64,000 nt of DNA from Pseudanabaena sp. lw0831 (GCF_016584665.1 NZ_BBJB01000085.1:82310-146309); one strand, 5' to 3'. Counted from the first letter of the stretch, positions 26,376-35,493 are shown. The notes: generated by a model from the letters alone, not told the origin. Made by a program: numbers and translations.

Positions 26376-26718
26376 CTTCTTTGCGCCAAGCGGGATCGAC
26401 GATGCAAATGAATACAATCGGCTCATCACCAATATTGCGCAGAAATTGCTTGGCATCTGGAGGAATATATACCGCATCGCCAGATTCGATCTCGCGAATC
26501 TCTTCATCGATATGCATTTCCCCTTTACCACTCAGGATGTAATACACCTCAGAAGTTGTCAGAGAATGCGATTGAGAAGTCTCGTCCACTGGCAAAATTG
26601 CATGGGCGAGGCTATATCGCAGATTGATATCCTGCTTGTCAGGATGTAATAATTCGCGCAGTATTGTCGAATCTCCAGCAATAAACTCTGGACAATCCAG
26701 CAATTTTTGGATCAACAT
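26353..26718 (-). CDS. cupin domain protein
   Basis: 121 residues from ATG 26718, preceded by GAGGAG eight bases upstream, which decides the start over the TTG at 26751. A single cupin: motif 1 HSLTTSEVYYILSGKGEMHID and motif 2 SGDAVYIPPDAKQFLRNIG. Such small cupins are regulators or metal-binding isomerase-like proteins. Overlaps the permease start, so the pair forms an operon. Function unknown. Confidence 0.85.
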   Translation of the reverse strand: MLIQKLLDCPEFIAGDSTILRELLHPDKQDINLRYSLAHAILPVDETSQSHSLTTSEVYYILSGKGEMHIDEEIREIESGDAVYIPPDAKQFLRNIGDEPIVFICIVDPAWRKEDETIYAA

Positions 26719-26772
26719 AAATGGAACTCCTCTCACAAAGCTGCCTTGCAAAGCGGCAATGCCGCCCTGCTA

Positions 26773-27345
26773 CTATCTAATCGCTTGGACATCCTTAGGC
26801 GCAAAGCCATGGGCACTTAATTCTTTGTTGAGAGCGATCGCATTCTTAACGCGATCGACAAACAAGACTCCATTCAAATGATCCATTTCATGTTGAATTA
26901 CTCTTGCAAGCAAACCTTCAGCTACAAGATGCTTGGGTCTACCATCTTCATCGCGATAAGACACCTCAACGCGATCGGGACGCACGACATCAAGAAATAC
27001 TTCAGGAATACTCAGACAGCCTTCTTCACCAGTAATCAGGTCACCGCCTGAAGACTTTACTTCAGGATTGATCATTACTAAGGGCGGGATGTTCTCATCC
27101 TTGAGTTCGATATCAATAACGAGTAATTGCTTATTGATCCCCACCTGTGGCGCAGCAAGACCGATGCCATCGTTGCTATACATGGTTTGCAGCATATCGA
27201 CAACAATCTGACGAATTTCGTCGTTTACTTTGCTAATGCGCTTGGCTGGCTGTCGCAATACGCGATCGCCTAGGGTATGGACTTGCAGTGGTGGATTCTT
27301 GAGCTTTTGCTTGGGGACTTTTATTGAAATTGCAGACATTGCCAA
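26773..27345 (-). CDS. def: peptide deformylase
   Basis: 190 residues with all three deformylase motifs: GIGLAAPQVG (motif I), EGCLSIP (motif II, metal-binding Cys) and QHEMDHLNGVLF (motif III, His/Glu/His). Removes the N-formyl group from nascent proteins; cytosolic, metal (Fe/Zn) dependent. M3 (MSAISIKV) is an alternative start. Monocistronic as far as I can tell. Confidence 0.95.
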   Translation of the reverse strand: MAMSAISIKVPKQKLKNPPLQVHTLGDRVLRQPAKRISKVNDEIRQIVVDMLQTMYSNDGIGLAAPQVGINKQLLVIDIELKDENIPPLVMINPEVKSSGGDLITGEEGCLSIPEVFLDVVRPDRVEVSYRDEDGRPKHLVAEGLLARVIQHEMDHLNGVLFVDRVKNAIALNKELSAHGFAPKDVQAIR

Positions 27346-27524
27346 TCAGCTTGTAAATATAAGCTTGTAGTTAACTATTTATATTTTGGCATATTGCATC
27401 GCTTGTTCAGCAATTAACCTGTTTTGCTTGGCTATGAGGCGTATGCATTCTTGCTATTAACTATCATCGCCCCATTAATATAGCTAAAAATCTCGTCTAG
27501 TTCAGCGATCGCTTCTAGCTCAAG

Positions 27525-27752
27525 TTAAGCAGCTATGAAGTCGGATTTTTTAATTATGCGTGGAGTTGGTAATGGTTTGTGACGAGCAGTATAATCTTCG
27601 ATTAGTAATTCCAAAACTTCTAAAGCATTTTCTAGTGCGCTAGCATATGTATCGCCGTGAGTGTGGGCGTAGGGACCAAATTCGGGTAGGTGAGCGATAA
27701 ATTTGCTATCTTCTTCTGACCATTGGATAGAAATGCTGTAGTTACGATTCAT
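27525..27752 (-). CDS. hicB: HicB family antitoxin
   Basis: 75 residues: YSISIQWSEEDSKFIAHLPE followed by GPYAHTHGDTYASALENALE, the partial RNase H-like HicB fold; no C-terminal HTH is visible, so autoregulation may rely on a ribbon-type tail (PLPTPRIIKK). Strong RBS GAGGAG eight bases before the ATG. Directly downstream of hicA with a 12-bp gap, the usual hicAB order. Confidence 0.87.
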   Translation of the reverse strand: MNRNYSISIQWSEEDSKFIAHLPEFGPYAHTHGDTYASALENALEVLELLIEDYTARHKPLPTPRIIKKSDFIAA

Positions 27753-27764
27753 GGAAGTTCTCCT

Positions 27765-27968
27765 CTATTGTTGTTGGTCAATATCTCGTAGTGCGTTTCT
27801 TACGTCTTTTTCTTGGTAGCGATCAGCATCGTTGCCATCTTTGCCTGATAGGGTGAGGCTATATTCTAGTTTAGGATGACTCCAGACGGTGTGGCTACCT
27901 TTGCCAGAGCGATAGGTGAAGCCAGCTTTTAAAAGCATTGCTTTTAGTTCTCTAATTTTTTTAGCCAT
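27765..27968 (-). CDS. hicA: HicA family toxin
   Basis: 67 residues: a double-stranded RNA-binding-like fold with AGFTYRSGKGSHTVWSHP, containing the catalytic His of HicA (GSHTVW). Acts as an mRNA interferase held in check by HicB. The ATG overlaps the end of a 20-codon open frame that follows the TPR gene, so hicA may be transcribed from the TPR operon. Confidence 0.87.
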   Translation of the reverse strand: MAKKIRELKAMLLKAGFTYRSGKGSHTVWSHPKLEYSLTLSGKDGNDADRYQEKDVRNALRDIDQQQ

Positions 27969-28023
27969 CGGACATTATTTGTTGCAGCATTTGCTCTATT
28001 TCATCGGGATTATTTTGGATCAT
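27961..28023 (-). pseudogene. in-frame C-terminal leftover of the TPR gene
   Basis: Immediately after the TAA stop of the TPR gene (28024-28026), the same frame runs on for 20 codons (MIQNNPDEIEQMLQQIMSDG) to a second stop that overlaps hicA's start. The sequence reads like a natural continuation of the TPR protein. Either a former C-terminus cut off by a recent stop or a coupled mini-ORF starting at ATG 28023. Confidence 0.45.
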
Positions 28024-29595
28024 TTACTCTAATGTAGCAGGATCAAAACCTGTTAAGATTCGCAGTTTTAACATCATTAGAGAAGACGTTACTGTTTGGG
28101 TATTGGGATGGTCTTGTCCGAGGGTTTGCACGAAAATTGCTAAGGATCGTGCATAGAGAGGTTCAGCTTTGCGGTATTTCCCTTGCGAATCGTAAAGTCC
28201 TGCAAGATTGTTGAGACTGATGGCGACAGCGGGATGCTCTGATCCTAGTTGCCGTTCCCTGATTTCCAGTGATCGCCTATAAAGAGGTTCGGCTTCGCTG
28301 TACTTCCCTTGCGATTTGTAAAGATATGCGAGATTGTTAAGACTGGTAGCAACATCAGGATGTTCTACTCCTAGTTCCCGTTCCATAATTTCGAGTGATC
28401 GCAAAAAGAGGGTTTCGGCTTCGCTGTACTTCCCTTGTGAATGGTAAAGCCCTGCAAGATTGTTGAGACTAATGGCGACATCGGGATGATCTACTTCTTG
28501 TTGATGTACTTTGATATCGAGAGATCGCAAATAGAGAGGTTCGGCTTCGCTGTACTTCCCTTGTGAATGGTAAAGCTCTGCGAGATTGTTGAGACTAATG
28601 GCGACATTGGGATGGTCTACTTCTTGTTGATGTTCTTTGATGTCGAGAGATCGTAGATAGAGAGGTTCGGCTTCGTTGTAATTCCCTTGTGAATTGTAAA
28701 GTTCTGCAAGATTGTTGAGACTGGTGGCGACAGAGGAATGTTCTACTCCTAGTTCCCGTTCCCTGATTTCGAGCGATCGCAGATAGAGAGGTTCGGCTTT
28801 GTTGTACTTTCCTTGGTAATAATACAGAAATCCCAATTCATTCAAACTATGAGCAAGTTCTAGAGAGAGATTAAGCTTTTCTTGAAGATCGATTGCTTTC
28901 TCCCATGTGGAAATTGCCTGATCAATCTGATTATCGCGCTTATAGGCTTTTGCCAATAACGTGTAAAACGTAGCCAAACTCGCATCCTCTTGACCAGTAG
29001 CCTCCCGTTGAGCAATATAAACCAACAACTCATCAATCGGCAGATCCAAATCATCAGACTCAGGATCTGGAAAATCAATTGGTTCAACATCAATCGGTAC
29101 AATCGTCTCCTCTTGAATTGACTCAAAGAAAAATACACCCTGTCGCCAACTGTAGAAATCTTGGGCTTTACGCGAAATCTCATTGTGAATATGTTCAGTT
29201 ACCCAAATCACAATCGGAAACGTAAACTGACGCATTCCCTCCCTAGTCCATTGCAAATAGCCCAAAAACTTATCGACAGGCGATCTCTCACCCTCTGATA
29301 CAAAACTCGACAAACTCACCACCCCCTCCACCGTAATCACCGCAAGATTCCCATCCTGTAAATAGGGTTCCGCTCCAACCAGTTGATTAATCGCAGCAAA
29401 TAAACTTGGTTCTTGGCGATCAATCGTCACGCGATAGGATTTAATTCCCTCTGAGGCTAACTCCTGCTCATATCGCTCAGTTAAAGAATTTCGCAAGCGA
29501 TCTCGATCGCAAACGGCAAGCAACAAACTCAAATGCTTATTACTCGTCTCAATCGCAACAAGTAAATCTAGAAAATTAACTTCATTCGGTTCCAT
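28024..29595 (-). CDS. TPR protein with N-terminal NTPase-partner domain
   Basis: 523 residues. Residues ~1-165 form an uncharacterised alpha/beta domain (LLLAVCDRDRLRNSL, then WTREGMRQFTFPIVIWVTEH), followed by FYSWRQGVFFF near 160. From ~215 to the end there are kinesin-light-chain-like TPR repeats of 42 residues (LNNLAELYHSQGKYSEAEPL type), seven or so, ending at the TAA. The 42-residue repeats are nearly identical in DNA, so copy number may vary. Starts 15 bp after the stop of the P-loop ATPase gene. Probably a partner of that ATPase; function is inferred only. Confidence 0.75.
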   Translation of the reverse strand: MEPNEVNFLDLLVAIETSNKHLSLLLAVCDRDRLRNSLTERYEQELASEGIKSYRVTIDRQEPSLFAAINQLVGAEPYLQDGNLAVITVEGVVSLSSFVSEGERSPVDKFLGYLQWTREGMRQFTFPIVIWVTEHIHNEISRKAQDFYSWRQGVFFFESIQEETIVPIDVEPIDFPDPESDDLDLPIDELLVYIAQREATGQEDASLATFYTLLAKAYKRDNQIDQAISTWEKAIDLQEKLNLSLELAHSLNELGFLYYYQGKYNKAEPLYLRSLEIRERELGVEHSSVATSLNNLAELYNSQGNYNEAEPLYLRSLDIKEHQQEVDHPNVAISLNNLAELYHSQGKYSEAEPLYLRSLDIKVHQQEVDHPDVAISLNNLAGLYHSQGKYSEAETLFLRSLEIMERELGVEHPDVATSLNNLAYLYKSQGKYSEAEPLYRRSLEIRERQLGSEHPAVAISLNNLAGLYDSQGKYRKAEPLYARSLAIFVQTLGQDHPNTQTVTSSLMMLKLRILTGFDPATLE

Positions 29596-29610
29596 TGCTT
29601 CGCCATATTG

Positions 29611-30918
29611 TTAAGGAGTCAATCGCTCTTGAACTAATTGCCACAACAACGGATGCACATCATGCCATTCCCGCGCATTGCGATATTCCAAAACTGGCAA
29701 ACCCTTCAGCAATCCCAAAAACTCACTATCACGGGGATCATCAGGGGCATAGTATTGATAAACCGTTTTTAAAATCTCATAGTCTACTTTTCCCAAGGGA
29801 CGCGACATTTGCAAACGCAGATTATTCGCCGCTTCCTCAACCACTGTCAGCGAAATTTTTAAATTGCTCACATCCCCATCTTCAGGTAGCGATCGCAACT
29901 GACGCAAACAAATGCGACAAGACTGCTGCACAATCCGAATCACCTCACGCAACACACCGCCACTATAGGCAATCACTTTCTGTAATGCCTCTGGCTCAAA
30001 TAGTTCTAAATCAATTCGCTTTGCCAATAACTTCTCAAGCTTGTCAACAATCTCCATAACAGGAGTAGGATCTGGATGGCGACTCTCACCTTTTTTATAT
30101 AGCTTCAAAATTCGCATCGGTACAATGCGATCGCTGGTTTCCGTCTCTAATATAGGCACAATATCTTTGTCATGCAAAGCCGAGATCGGCAATGTGTAAA
30201 TGATTTGCAAATTAGGCAGAAATAGCGCCTTAATATTATTGATAAAAACATCGCGAATTACTGGTATCTCTAGCTTATCGATATCATCAATAATCACCAA
30301 AATATTTTTTCCACTTGCCCCATTAGCAATCGCTGCAATCTCATTTAACTTCGCAACTAATTCCGATACCTTTCTCTCAAATTCTTGCTTGATTTCCTGC
30401 CGAATCACTGCATCAACTTTAAGTTTCAAGCCAATTAGTTCTAATAGTTTTGCCCCGATACTAGCTTCACCCGTTACTTTCAACTCCTCAGATTTTGTTT
30501 TTTTCGCAAACCAGTTAAGTAAGCTCTCTTTGATTTTTGGGGAAATCGTCACATTCTGAATTTCTGCCTCTTGCATGATCTTTAAGGCGATCGCAAACAA
30601 AATCGTAACGTGATTCACATCTGCATTCTCGATTGTATTAGCAATAGAAAAGCGCACCACAAAAAAGCGATCGTGTAATTTTTGGGCTAGCGCCGCTAGT
30701 AAAGTAGACTTCCCACAACCAGTATGACCACTAAAAATAATTTTGCTCGACTGGCTAGGACTATCTTCGACTAACGCCGCAAGTTCTTCTAAAGTCTCTA
30801 GATCATACTCAATTGCAAACCGATCCAACGTAGAGGCATTATCTAAGGGAAACAACTCTAAGTTATTAGCTGCTTCCCTAAAAACTTCAATTAATTGATT
30901 ACGAGTACGTTGAGACAT
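29611..30918 (-). CDS. P-loop ATPase (AAA/STAND-like), unknown function
   Basis: 435 residues: Walker A SGHTGCGKSTLL near residue 63, Walker B-like NILVIIDDIDKLE near 205, then sensor-like motifs (IPMRILKLYKKG) and a C-terminal helical part ending at EYRNAREWHDVHPLLWQLV. Resembles KAP- or STAND-related ATPases. Read on the minus strand first, then the TPR gene 15 bp later. I know the pair is frequent in cyanobacteria, but not what it does. A defence or signalling sensor is plausible. Confidence 0.72.
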   Translation of the reverse strand: MSQRTRNQLIEVFREAANNLELFPLDNASTLDRFAIEYDLETLEELAALVEDSPSQSSKIIFSGHTGCGKSTLLAALAQKLHDRFFVVRFSIANTIENADVNHVTILFAIALKIMQEAEIQNVTISPKIKESLLNWFAKKTKSEELKVTGEASIGAKLLELIGLKLKVDAVIRQEIKQEFERKVSELVAKLNEIAAIANGASGKNILVIIDDIDKLEIPVIRDVFINNIKALFLPNLQIIYTLPISALHDKDIVPILETETSDRIVPMRILKLYKKGESRHPDPTPVMEIVDKLEKLLAKRIDLELFEPEALQKVIAYSGGVLREVIRIVQQSCRICLRQLRSLPEDGDVSNLKISLTVVEEAANNLRLQMSRPLGKVDYEILKTVYQYYAPDDPRDSEFLGLLKGLPVLEYRNAREWHDVHPLLWQLVQERLTP

Positions 30919-31039
30919 TGGAATATTGTGCTGTCCTTAGCTTCTAAATCCACCTTTACATTGTAAGGCGAAATTGCTTAGGTATGGTACAACAATGATG
31001 TTCTCGTTGTAACTTGTAATCTGGGACTAAGATTTAGAG

Positions 31040-31522
31040 CTATAACAGATTGAAGAATGCTGAATCAATTTCGTAGCCTAGGCTTTGGGTCATTTGTTGT
31101 AACTTTGCCGTGCTGTCAATACCGCGCGACTTGAGCCAGAGAGAAATTGTGAATATCTTCTGCATTACAAAAAGCTCCAGTGCTTCAGGATTGTATTGCA
31201 ATACATAGCCATCACCTTCGCGCTTAAACTGGTGGGGAACTAGCATCGCGGCATAGCGACTGAGTTCTGCACGCCAATCGAGGAGATAGCTAAACCAAGG
31301 ATAGGTGGCATCGAGACGCACAAACCAGAGACGCACTTCCGAGATTTCTGATAGTTCGCGAGGATCGCCATCTTCCTTATCCCACACAAGTTCGATTTGA
31401 AACTGGCGATCGCCTTCGGGAGTTTTATCCCAATTTGCTAATAACTTCGCGATCGCAATTTTGGCAGGAGTAATATCCAGCGACTCAATACAGGCTTGGT
31501 TGACGTAGATGATAGTAGACAT
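31040..31522 (-). CDS. CRR6-family NDH-1 assembly factor
   Basis: About 160 residues from ATG 31522 (MSTIIYVNQACIES), since the longer frame to 31561 needs a GTG. Motifs RELSEISEVRLWFVRLDATY, ELSRYAAMLVPHQF and YNPEALELFVMQKIFTIS match CRR6, a conserved factor for maturation of the NdhI subunit of the photosynthetic NDH-1 complex. Cytosolic. Conservation with other cyanobacteria and plants is what makes the call. Length fits. Confidence 0.85.
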   Translation of the reverse strand: MSTIIYVNQACIESLDITPAKIAIAKLLANWDKTPEGDRQFQIELVWDKEDGDPRELSEISEVRLWFVRLDATYPWFSYLLDWRAELSRYAAMLVPHQFKREGDGYVLQYNPEALELFVMQKIFTISLWLKSRGIDSTAKLQQMTQSLGYEIDSAFFNLL

Positions 31523-31540
31523 ATGGCTTTTAGAGCTAAG

Positions 31541-31668
31541 TAAGATGGGCGCTTTGCGCACATTAAAGATTAAATATTTATTTTTTGGTAAGTTTTTGCG
31601 AAGAATAAGTTTAATGGGCGCAAAGCGCCCATTAAACTTTTATTTTTTCGGTAAGTTTTCGCGAGGAT
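31541..31668. repeat. tandem duplication of dnaJ-tail plus palindrome
   Basis: The segment 31577-31605 repeats the dnaJ 3' end at 31638-31667 with few mismatches, and each copy is preceded by a palindrome core (GGGCGCTTTGCGC; perfect at 31609-31637, GTTTAATGGGCGC/GCGCCCATTAAAC). A unit of about 65 bp was therefore duplicated, leaving a decayed copy of the last codons of dnaJ next to the live one. Confidence 0.65.
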
Positions 31669-32611
31669 CGAAAGATTGGATTTCTAGCAACTGCTCGTAT
31701 AATTCGCGCTCGCGCTTGCTGGGAGTTTTGGGAACTACGATCTGGACTTCTACATACTGATCGCCAAAGGTTCGCGCATCCTTTGGGAAACCTTTGCCAG
31801 AGAGTCGCAACTGCTGTCCAGACTTCACCGCAGGAGGAATAGTTAGCTTTACAAGCCCGCTTAAAGTGGGAACTTCTACCTGAACACCGAGTACCGATTC
31901 GCTCGGTGAAATTGGTAATTGGCAGCGAATATCGGAACCTTCAAGAGTGAAGAATGTATGGGGCTTGAGCGTAATTTTGAGATAAAGATCTCCGCCCGAT
32001 GCGCCCTGACCTTTGAGTCTGATTCTTTGACCTGAAAGCACACCTGCTGGCATATTTACTTCTAGCGATCGCCCATCTTCGAGGCGAATGCGTTCGCGAC
32101 CACCAACATAGGCTCGTTCGAGAGGCAGCTCTAATAAAGCCTCAGAATCACGGCGTGGTGTGGGGCGTGGAGGGGCTTGTGTAGTAGTGCGATAGGCCGA
32201 CGCACCGCCAGTGTCTTGGGCACGCTCATTAGTGCGAAACTTGCCTAATAATTGATCGACAAATTCTTGGAAGTCGTTGTATTGGCTAAAGTCAACATCG
32301 CCAGAGTAGCCACCACGCTCAAAGTCTGGCGTATATTGCTCTCGTGATGTAGGTGGTCGGCTCCCTGCACCTTGAAATCCGCCTTGTTTCCAATATTGTC
32401 CAAAGCGATCGTATTGCTGACGCTTGGTGGTATCAGACAAGACTTCGTAGGCTTCGCCAATATCTTTAAAGCGCTCTTCGGCGGCTTTGTCATTTGGATT
32501 CAGGTCGGGATGATATTTCCGCGCTAACCTGCGATAGGAGCGCTTAATTTCGTCAGCCGTGGCTGTCTTCGGTACACCGAGGATTTCATAATAGTTGCGA
32601 AAGTTTTGCAT
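31640..32611 (-). CDS. DnaJ/CbpA-like co-chaperone (no zinc fingers)
   Basis: 323 residues. N-terminal J domain ([23 protein letters not shown] motif in KYHPDLNP), a Gly/Ser-rich linker (residues ~75-160), then two C-terminal substrate-binding domains (DnaJ_C); the four CXXCXGXG repeats of class A DnaJ are absent, so it is class B, like CbpA. Stimulates DnaK ATPase and binds unfolded proteins. dnaK is not adjacent. Its stop is just beside a palindrome and a decayed copy of its own tail. Confidence 0.92.
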   Translation of the reverse strand: MQNFRNYYEILGVPKTATADEIKRSYRRLARKYHPDLNPNDKAAEERFKDIGEAYEVLSDTTKRQQYDRFGQYWKQGGFQGAGSRPPTSREQYTPDFERGGYSGDVDFSQYNDFQEFVDQLLGKFRTNERAQDTGGASAYRTTTQAPPRPTPRRDSEALLELPLERAYVGGRERIRLEDGRSLEVNMPAGVLSGQRIRLKGQGASGGDLYLKITLKPHTFFTLEGSDIRCQLPISPSESVLGVQVEVPTLSGLVKLTIPPAVKSGQQLRLSGKGFPKDARTFGDQYVEVQIVVPKTPSKRERELYEQLLEIQSFDPRENLPKK

Positions 32612-32693
32612 ATTTCCCGAACTGCAAACAAGGAGATAACTTAGCTTACCTTATCGTTGCTTTTGGAAACGCCGTGGGGGCAGCCCTAAGAAC

Positions 32694-34052
32694 TTAGATC
32701 CAGCTAGGTAACCACATTAGCACGGGCAAATAACCTGAGGAGATCGGTAAACCGATATAAATTGGCAACCAAAATATAAATGCGATCGCAATAATTACCA
32801 CAATCCCAGAACCAAGCGTTCTCAACTCTTGTAATGGCGATCGCCACATCAGCGATACCAATAACGCAAGAGTTGCAAAAGCAAAAACTGACGCAGGCAT
32901 GTAGTGATACAAGAATATGCAGCGTTTGCTTAGGCTCCAAGGCAACCAATGGGCAAGAAAACTAGTGATTACATAAAACGTAAACCAGAATAATGTTGAT
33001 GGCGACAGAGAACTATTTTCAAAATTTATTTGAGTTATTAGCTTGGGCGGAAACCTTAACTTTGAGACAACTAAAAATGATAGACCGATCAGCAATGCGA
33101 TCGCGCTGAGCCAATATAACAACGGGTTCCCCATCGCATGAACAAATTGCACCATGCTGTTGGGACGCATCTCAAAAAAGTAGGCGACGGGACGAATTAA
33201 TAAGACCCAACTCCACCAAGGCGAACAATAGGGATGGATCGGTTCGGTTTTGCCAATGCCTAAGTTTTGATGAAAACCAAGGATCTGGCGATGTAGTTCC
33301 CAAATATCGCGTTCGGGATTAATCATTAAATGCGGAATCCACTCCACAAAATAAAAGGCGATCGGCAAAATGATTAATCCAATCACAATTTGCAGGACAT
33401 TTAAGGTTTGGCGATAACGTGACCATGCATACCCCATTAGCGCCACTAGCCCGACCACATAAGCCAAGCCTGTCCACTTCACGCTGATAGATGCGCCTAA
33501 CATCAAGCCTGAAGCAATTACCCAAAACCATCTTTGCCGCGATCGCTTCAGGGCTAGCACCATACATAGATGGCAAAGCATCCCGAAAAGCAAAATATAA
33601 ATATTGATCAAGCCAAAGCGTGACTCCACTAATAACAGCCCATCCATGGCAACAAACCAGCCTGTCAGCCATGCCCAACAACGGCGATCGCTCAACTGCC
33701 AAATCAACTCATAGGTAACTAAGGGCAGTAATGAACCTGCTAGGGCCGTCATACAACGATAACCAAAAGGCGCATAACCAAAAATCTTGATGCCTATTGC
33801 AATGATGTATTTGGCTAGGGGAGGATGCGCGTCAAATAAAGTCTCACCGCGCAAATAGTTTTGAGCAAACTTAGGATAATAAACCTCGTCAAAAACGACA
33901 TCCGCTGTGCCATCCAAGTTCCAAAAGCGACAGGCAACTGCCACTAAAGCGATCGCCATTACGCCAAAAACTGGATGCTCAGACAGCCAAATTAGGCGAT
34001 CGGAAAAACGAGCAAGAGGAGTAATAATTATTTGTTCCCTCCAATTGCCCAT
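32694..34052 (-). CDS. PMT-family glycosyltransferase (ArnT/dolichyl-P-Man type)
   Basis: 452 residues with ten or more membrane segments. The start of the family pattern is DVVFDEVYYPKFAQNYLRG with the metal/substrate Asp-Glu, followed by DAHPPLAKYIIAIG. PMT-type enzymes transfer a sugar from a lipid carrier to protein or lipid A-like acceptors on the outer face of the cytoplasmic membrane. Overlaps nothing; upstream is the DsbA-like gene. Donor unknown. Confidence 0.88.
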   Translation of the reverse strand: MGNWREQIIITPLARFSDRLIWLSEHPVFGVMAIALVAVACRFWNLDGTADVVFDEVYYPKFAQNYLRGETLFDAHPPLAKYIIAIGIKIFGYAPFGYRCMTALAGSLLPLVTYELIWQLSDRRCWAWLTGWFVAMDGLLLVESRFGLINIYILLFGMLCHLCMVLALKRSRQRWFWVIASGLMLGASISVKWTGLAYVVGLVALMGYAWSRYRQTLNVLQIVIGLIILPIAFYFVEWIPHLMINPERDIWELHRQILGFHQNLGIGKTEPIHPYCSPWWSWVLLIRPVAYFFEMRPNSMVQFVHAMGNPLLYWLSAIALLIGLSFLVVSKLRFPPKLITQINFENSSLSPSTLFWFTFYVITSFLAHWLPWSLSKRCIFLYHYMPASVFAFATLALLVSLMWRSPLQELRTLGSGIVVIIAIAFIFWLPIYIGLPISSGYLPVLMWLPSWI

Positions 34053-34131
34053 TTGCTGTTCTCATCTAAAAAATACTGTATATATAAACAATAGTTTTAA
34101 TAAAGCCTTGAGAAGCAAGGCTCTATTAAAA

Positions 34132-34893
34132 CTATTTACCCGCTTTAATTTGAGCAACTAATGCTTCTAATTCTTTAATGTCGGGGACTCCAGAGAAAAA
34201 TACTCCATTCACTACAAATGAAGGCGTACCACGTACTCCTAAAGACTTCCCAAGTTCAAAATCTTTCTTGATCGCCGCTTTCGCTTCTTCGCTCTTGCGA
34301 TCGCGATTAAAGCGATCGACATCAAGTTTCAACGTATTGGCAAGTTCCAGATAAAACTCTTCACCAAGTTTGCCCTGCTGCTCAAATAAAGCATCATGAT
34401 ATTCCCAAAACTTGCCCTGTTGTGAAGCAGCCCAAGCCGCAAAAGCAGCAGGTTCTGCCTGAGGATGAATCTCCTTAAGTGGGAAATGCTTAAACACTAA
34501 AGTGACATCATTCTGATTTTTTGCCATGAATTCCTTCACCACAGCATATCCTCTTGCACAAAAAGGACATTCAAAATCGGAGAACTCCGCCATGATGATT
34601 TTCTGGCTTGCGGAACCTGTAACTGGTGAATTGCGAAGTAGTAGGCGAGGTTCTTGGCGAATCTGAGATAGCACCTTAGAGCGCAACTGTTCTTCTTGTT
34701 GCGCCTGAGATTTTTGATAGGACTGTACTGAGTCTAAAATCACCTGTGGATTTTTACGGATGATTTCTAAGACTTTTGTTTCAAATTGAGCATCAGACAG
34801 TTGAGCGTTTGCCGATTGTCCTGTAGAAGCACAACTAGTAATCATCAGTAAGAGTGCAACTAAAACTGAGATCAGGTATGGTTGGAGTCGCAT
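34132..34893 (-). CDS. DsbA-like thioredoxin-fold lipoprotein
   Basis: 253 residues. Lipoprotein signal (LISVLVALLLMITSCAST, Cys near 21), a helical linker, then the thioredoxin fold with active site FECPFCARGY near residue 93 and cis-Pro loop GTPSFVVNG. Resembles DsbA family proteins such as BdbD-type DSBA oxidoreductases: thiol oxidation of exported proteins in the periplasm. About 80 bp upstream of the PMT gene on the same strand, so possibly cotranscribed with it. Confidence 0.9.
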   Translation of the reverse strand: MRLQPYLISVLVALLLMITSCASTGQSANAQLSDAQFETKVLEIIRKNPQVILDSVQSYQKSQAQQEEQLRSKVLSQIRQEPRLLLRNSPVTGSASQKIIMAEFSDFECPFCARGYAVVKEFMAKNQNDVTLVFKHFPLKEIHPQAEPAAFAAWAASQQGKFWEYHDALFEQQGKLGEEFYLELANTLKLDVDRFNRDRKSEEAKAAIKKDFELGKSLGVRGTPSFVVNGVFFSGVPDIKELEALVAQIKAGK

Positions 34894-34951
34894 TACAAAA
34901 ACATCCCAAATAGAAGGCGGAATTCTTTTCGTCTTAAGTCTACACGATCTC

Positions 34952-35018
34952 TAATCAAAACCGATTTTAGGGTTTTCAGCGCTTGCAGCGCTGAAAACCC
35001 TAAAATCGGTTTTGATTA
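34952..35018. repeat. AAACCGATTTT-family palindrome
   Basis: 67-bp palindrome: outer TAATCAAAACCGATTTTAG, inner GGGTTTTCAGCGC, loop TTGCA. No ATTCTCAT-type ends, but the same AAACCGATTTT box as the composite elements. Confidence 0.7.
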
Positions 35019-35060
35019 GCATTGCTATATTTCTTACGCCTTAAGGGTTATGTGATTTAA

Positions 35061-35117
35061 TAAGGAACCAATTTTTAGCGGCGAGGCTTCGCTGCTCCAC
35101 TAAAAATTAGTTCCTTA
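35061..35117. repeat. TAAGGAACC-family palindrome
   Basis: Same outer arms (TAAGGAACCA.../...GGTTCCTTA-type) as 4178-4235, with GCGGCGAGGCTTCGCTGC in the centre. Located after the DsbA-like gene region. Confidence 0.65.
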
Positions 35118-35224
35118 TGGGTGATGACAGGATATGTTAAGTTATACTAAGTTTAGTTAAGATTACAAACGAAATTGATTTGAGACGTAGTTAAAAAATC
35201 TTACTGATACCAATAGACACAATA

Positions 35225-35488
35225 ATGACCGCTATTACAGATACTTCCAACAGTCAGACTCTAATAATTGCAGGTAGCTATTCTGAATATTTAAACTGGC
35301 GCAAAAAAAATCCATCTATTAAATCTTGTAAGTATGTAGAACGGATTGAAGATATACAGGGAATACACGGATTTTTAGCTAATATTGTTCTCTATGGAGA
35401 TTATGAGCATAATCCTGTCTATAACACCTTAAGAATGCGCGAGCTTTTAGCTGAACGTGATTCTCCATTTCGCGCATATGTGCGTTAG
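35225..35488 (+). CDS. small hypothetical protein
   Basis: 87 residues, start ATG 35225. SQTLIIAGSYSEYLNWRKKN and GIHGFLANIVLYGDYEHNPV are the conserved-looking parts; similar small proteins occur in cyanobacteria and cyanophages, but I do not know a function. Followed by a bidirectional terminator palindrome and the convergent histidine kinase gene. Confidence 0.6.
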   Translation: MTAITDTSNSQTLIIAGSYSEYLNWRKKNPSIKSCKYVERIEDIQGIHGFLANIVLYGDYEHNPVYNTLRMRELLAERDSPFRAYVR

Positions 35489-35493
35489 AGAAT

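Noticed and set aside
26375..26531. N-terminal extension of the ABC-2 permease
   Set aside because: The extra 52 codons lie inside the cupin gene in another frame and have no membrane or family pattern.
28100..28830. Tandem repeat resembling a CRISPR
   Set aside because: Period of about 126 bp encodes 42-residue TPR repeats in frame.
29595..30059. 154-codon plus-strand ORF
   Set aside because: Antisense to the P-loop ATPase gene; His/Ser-rich composition typical of a shadow frame.
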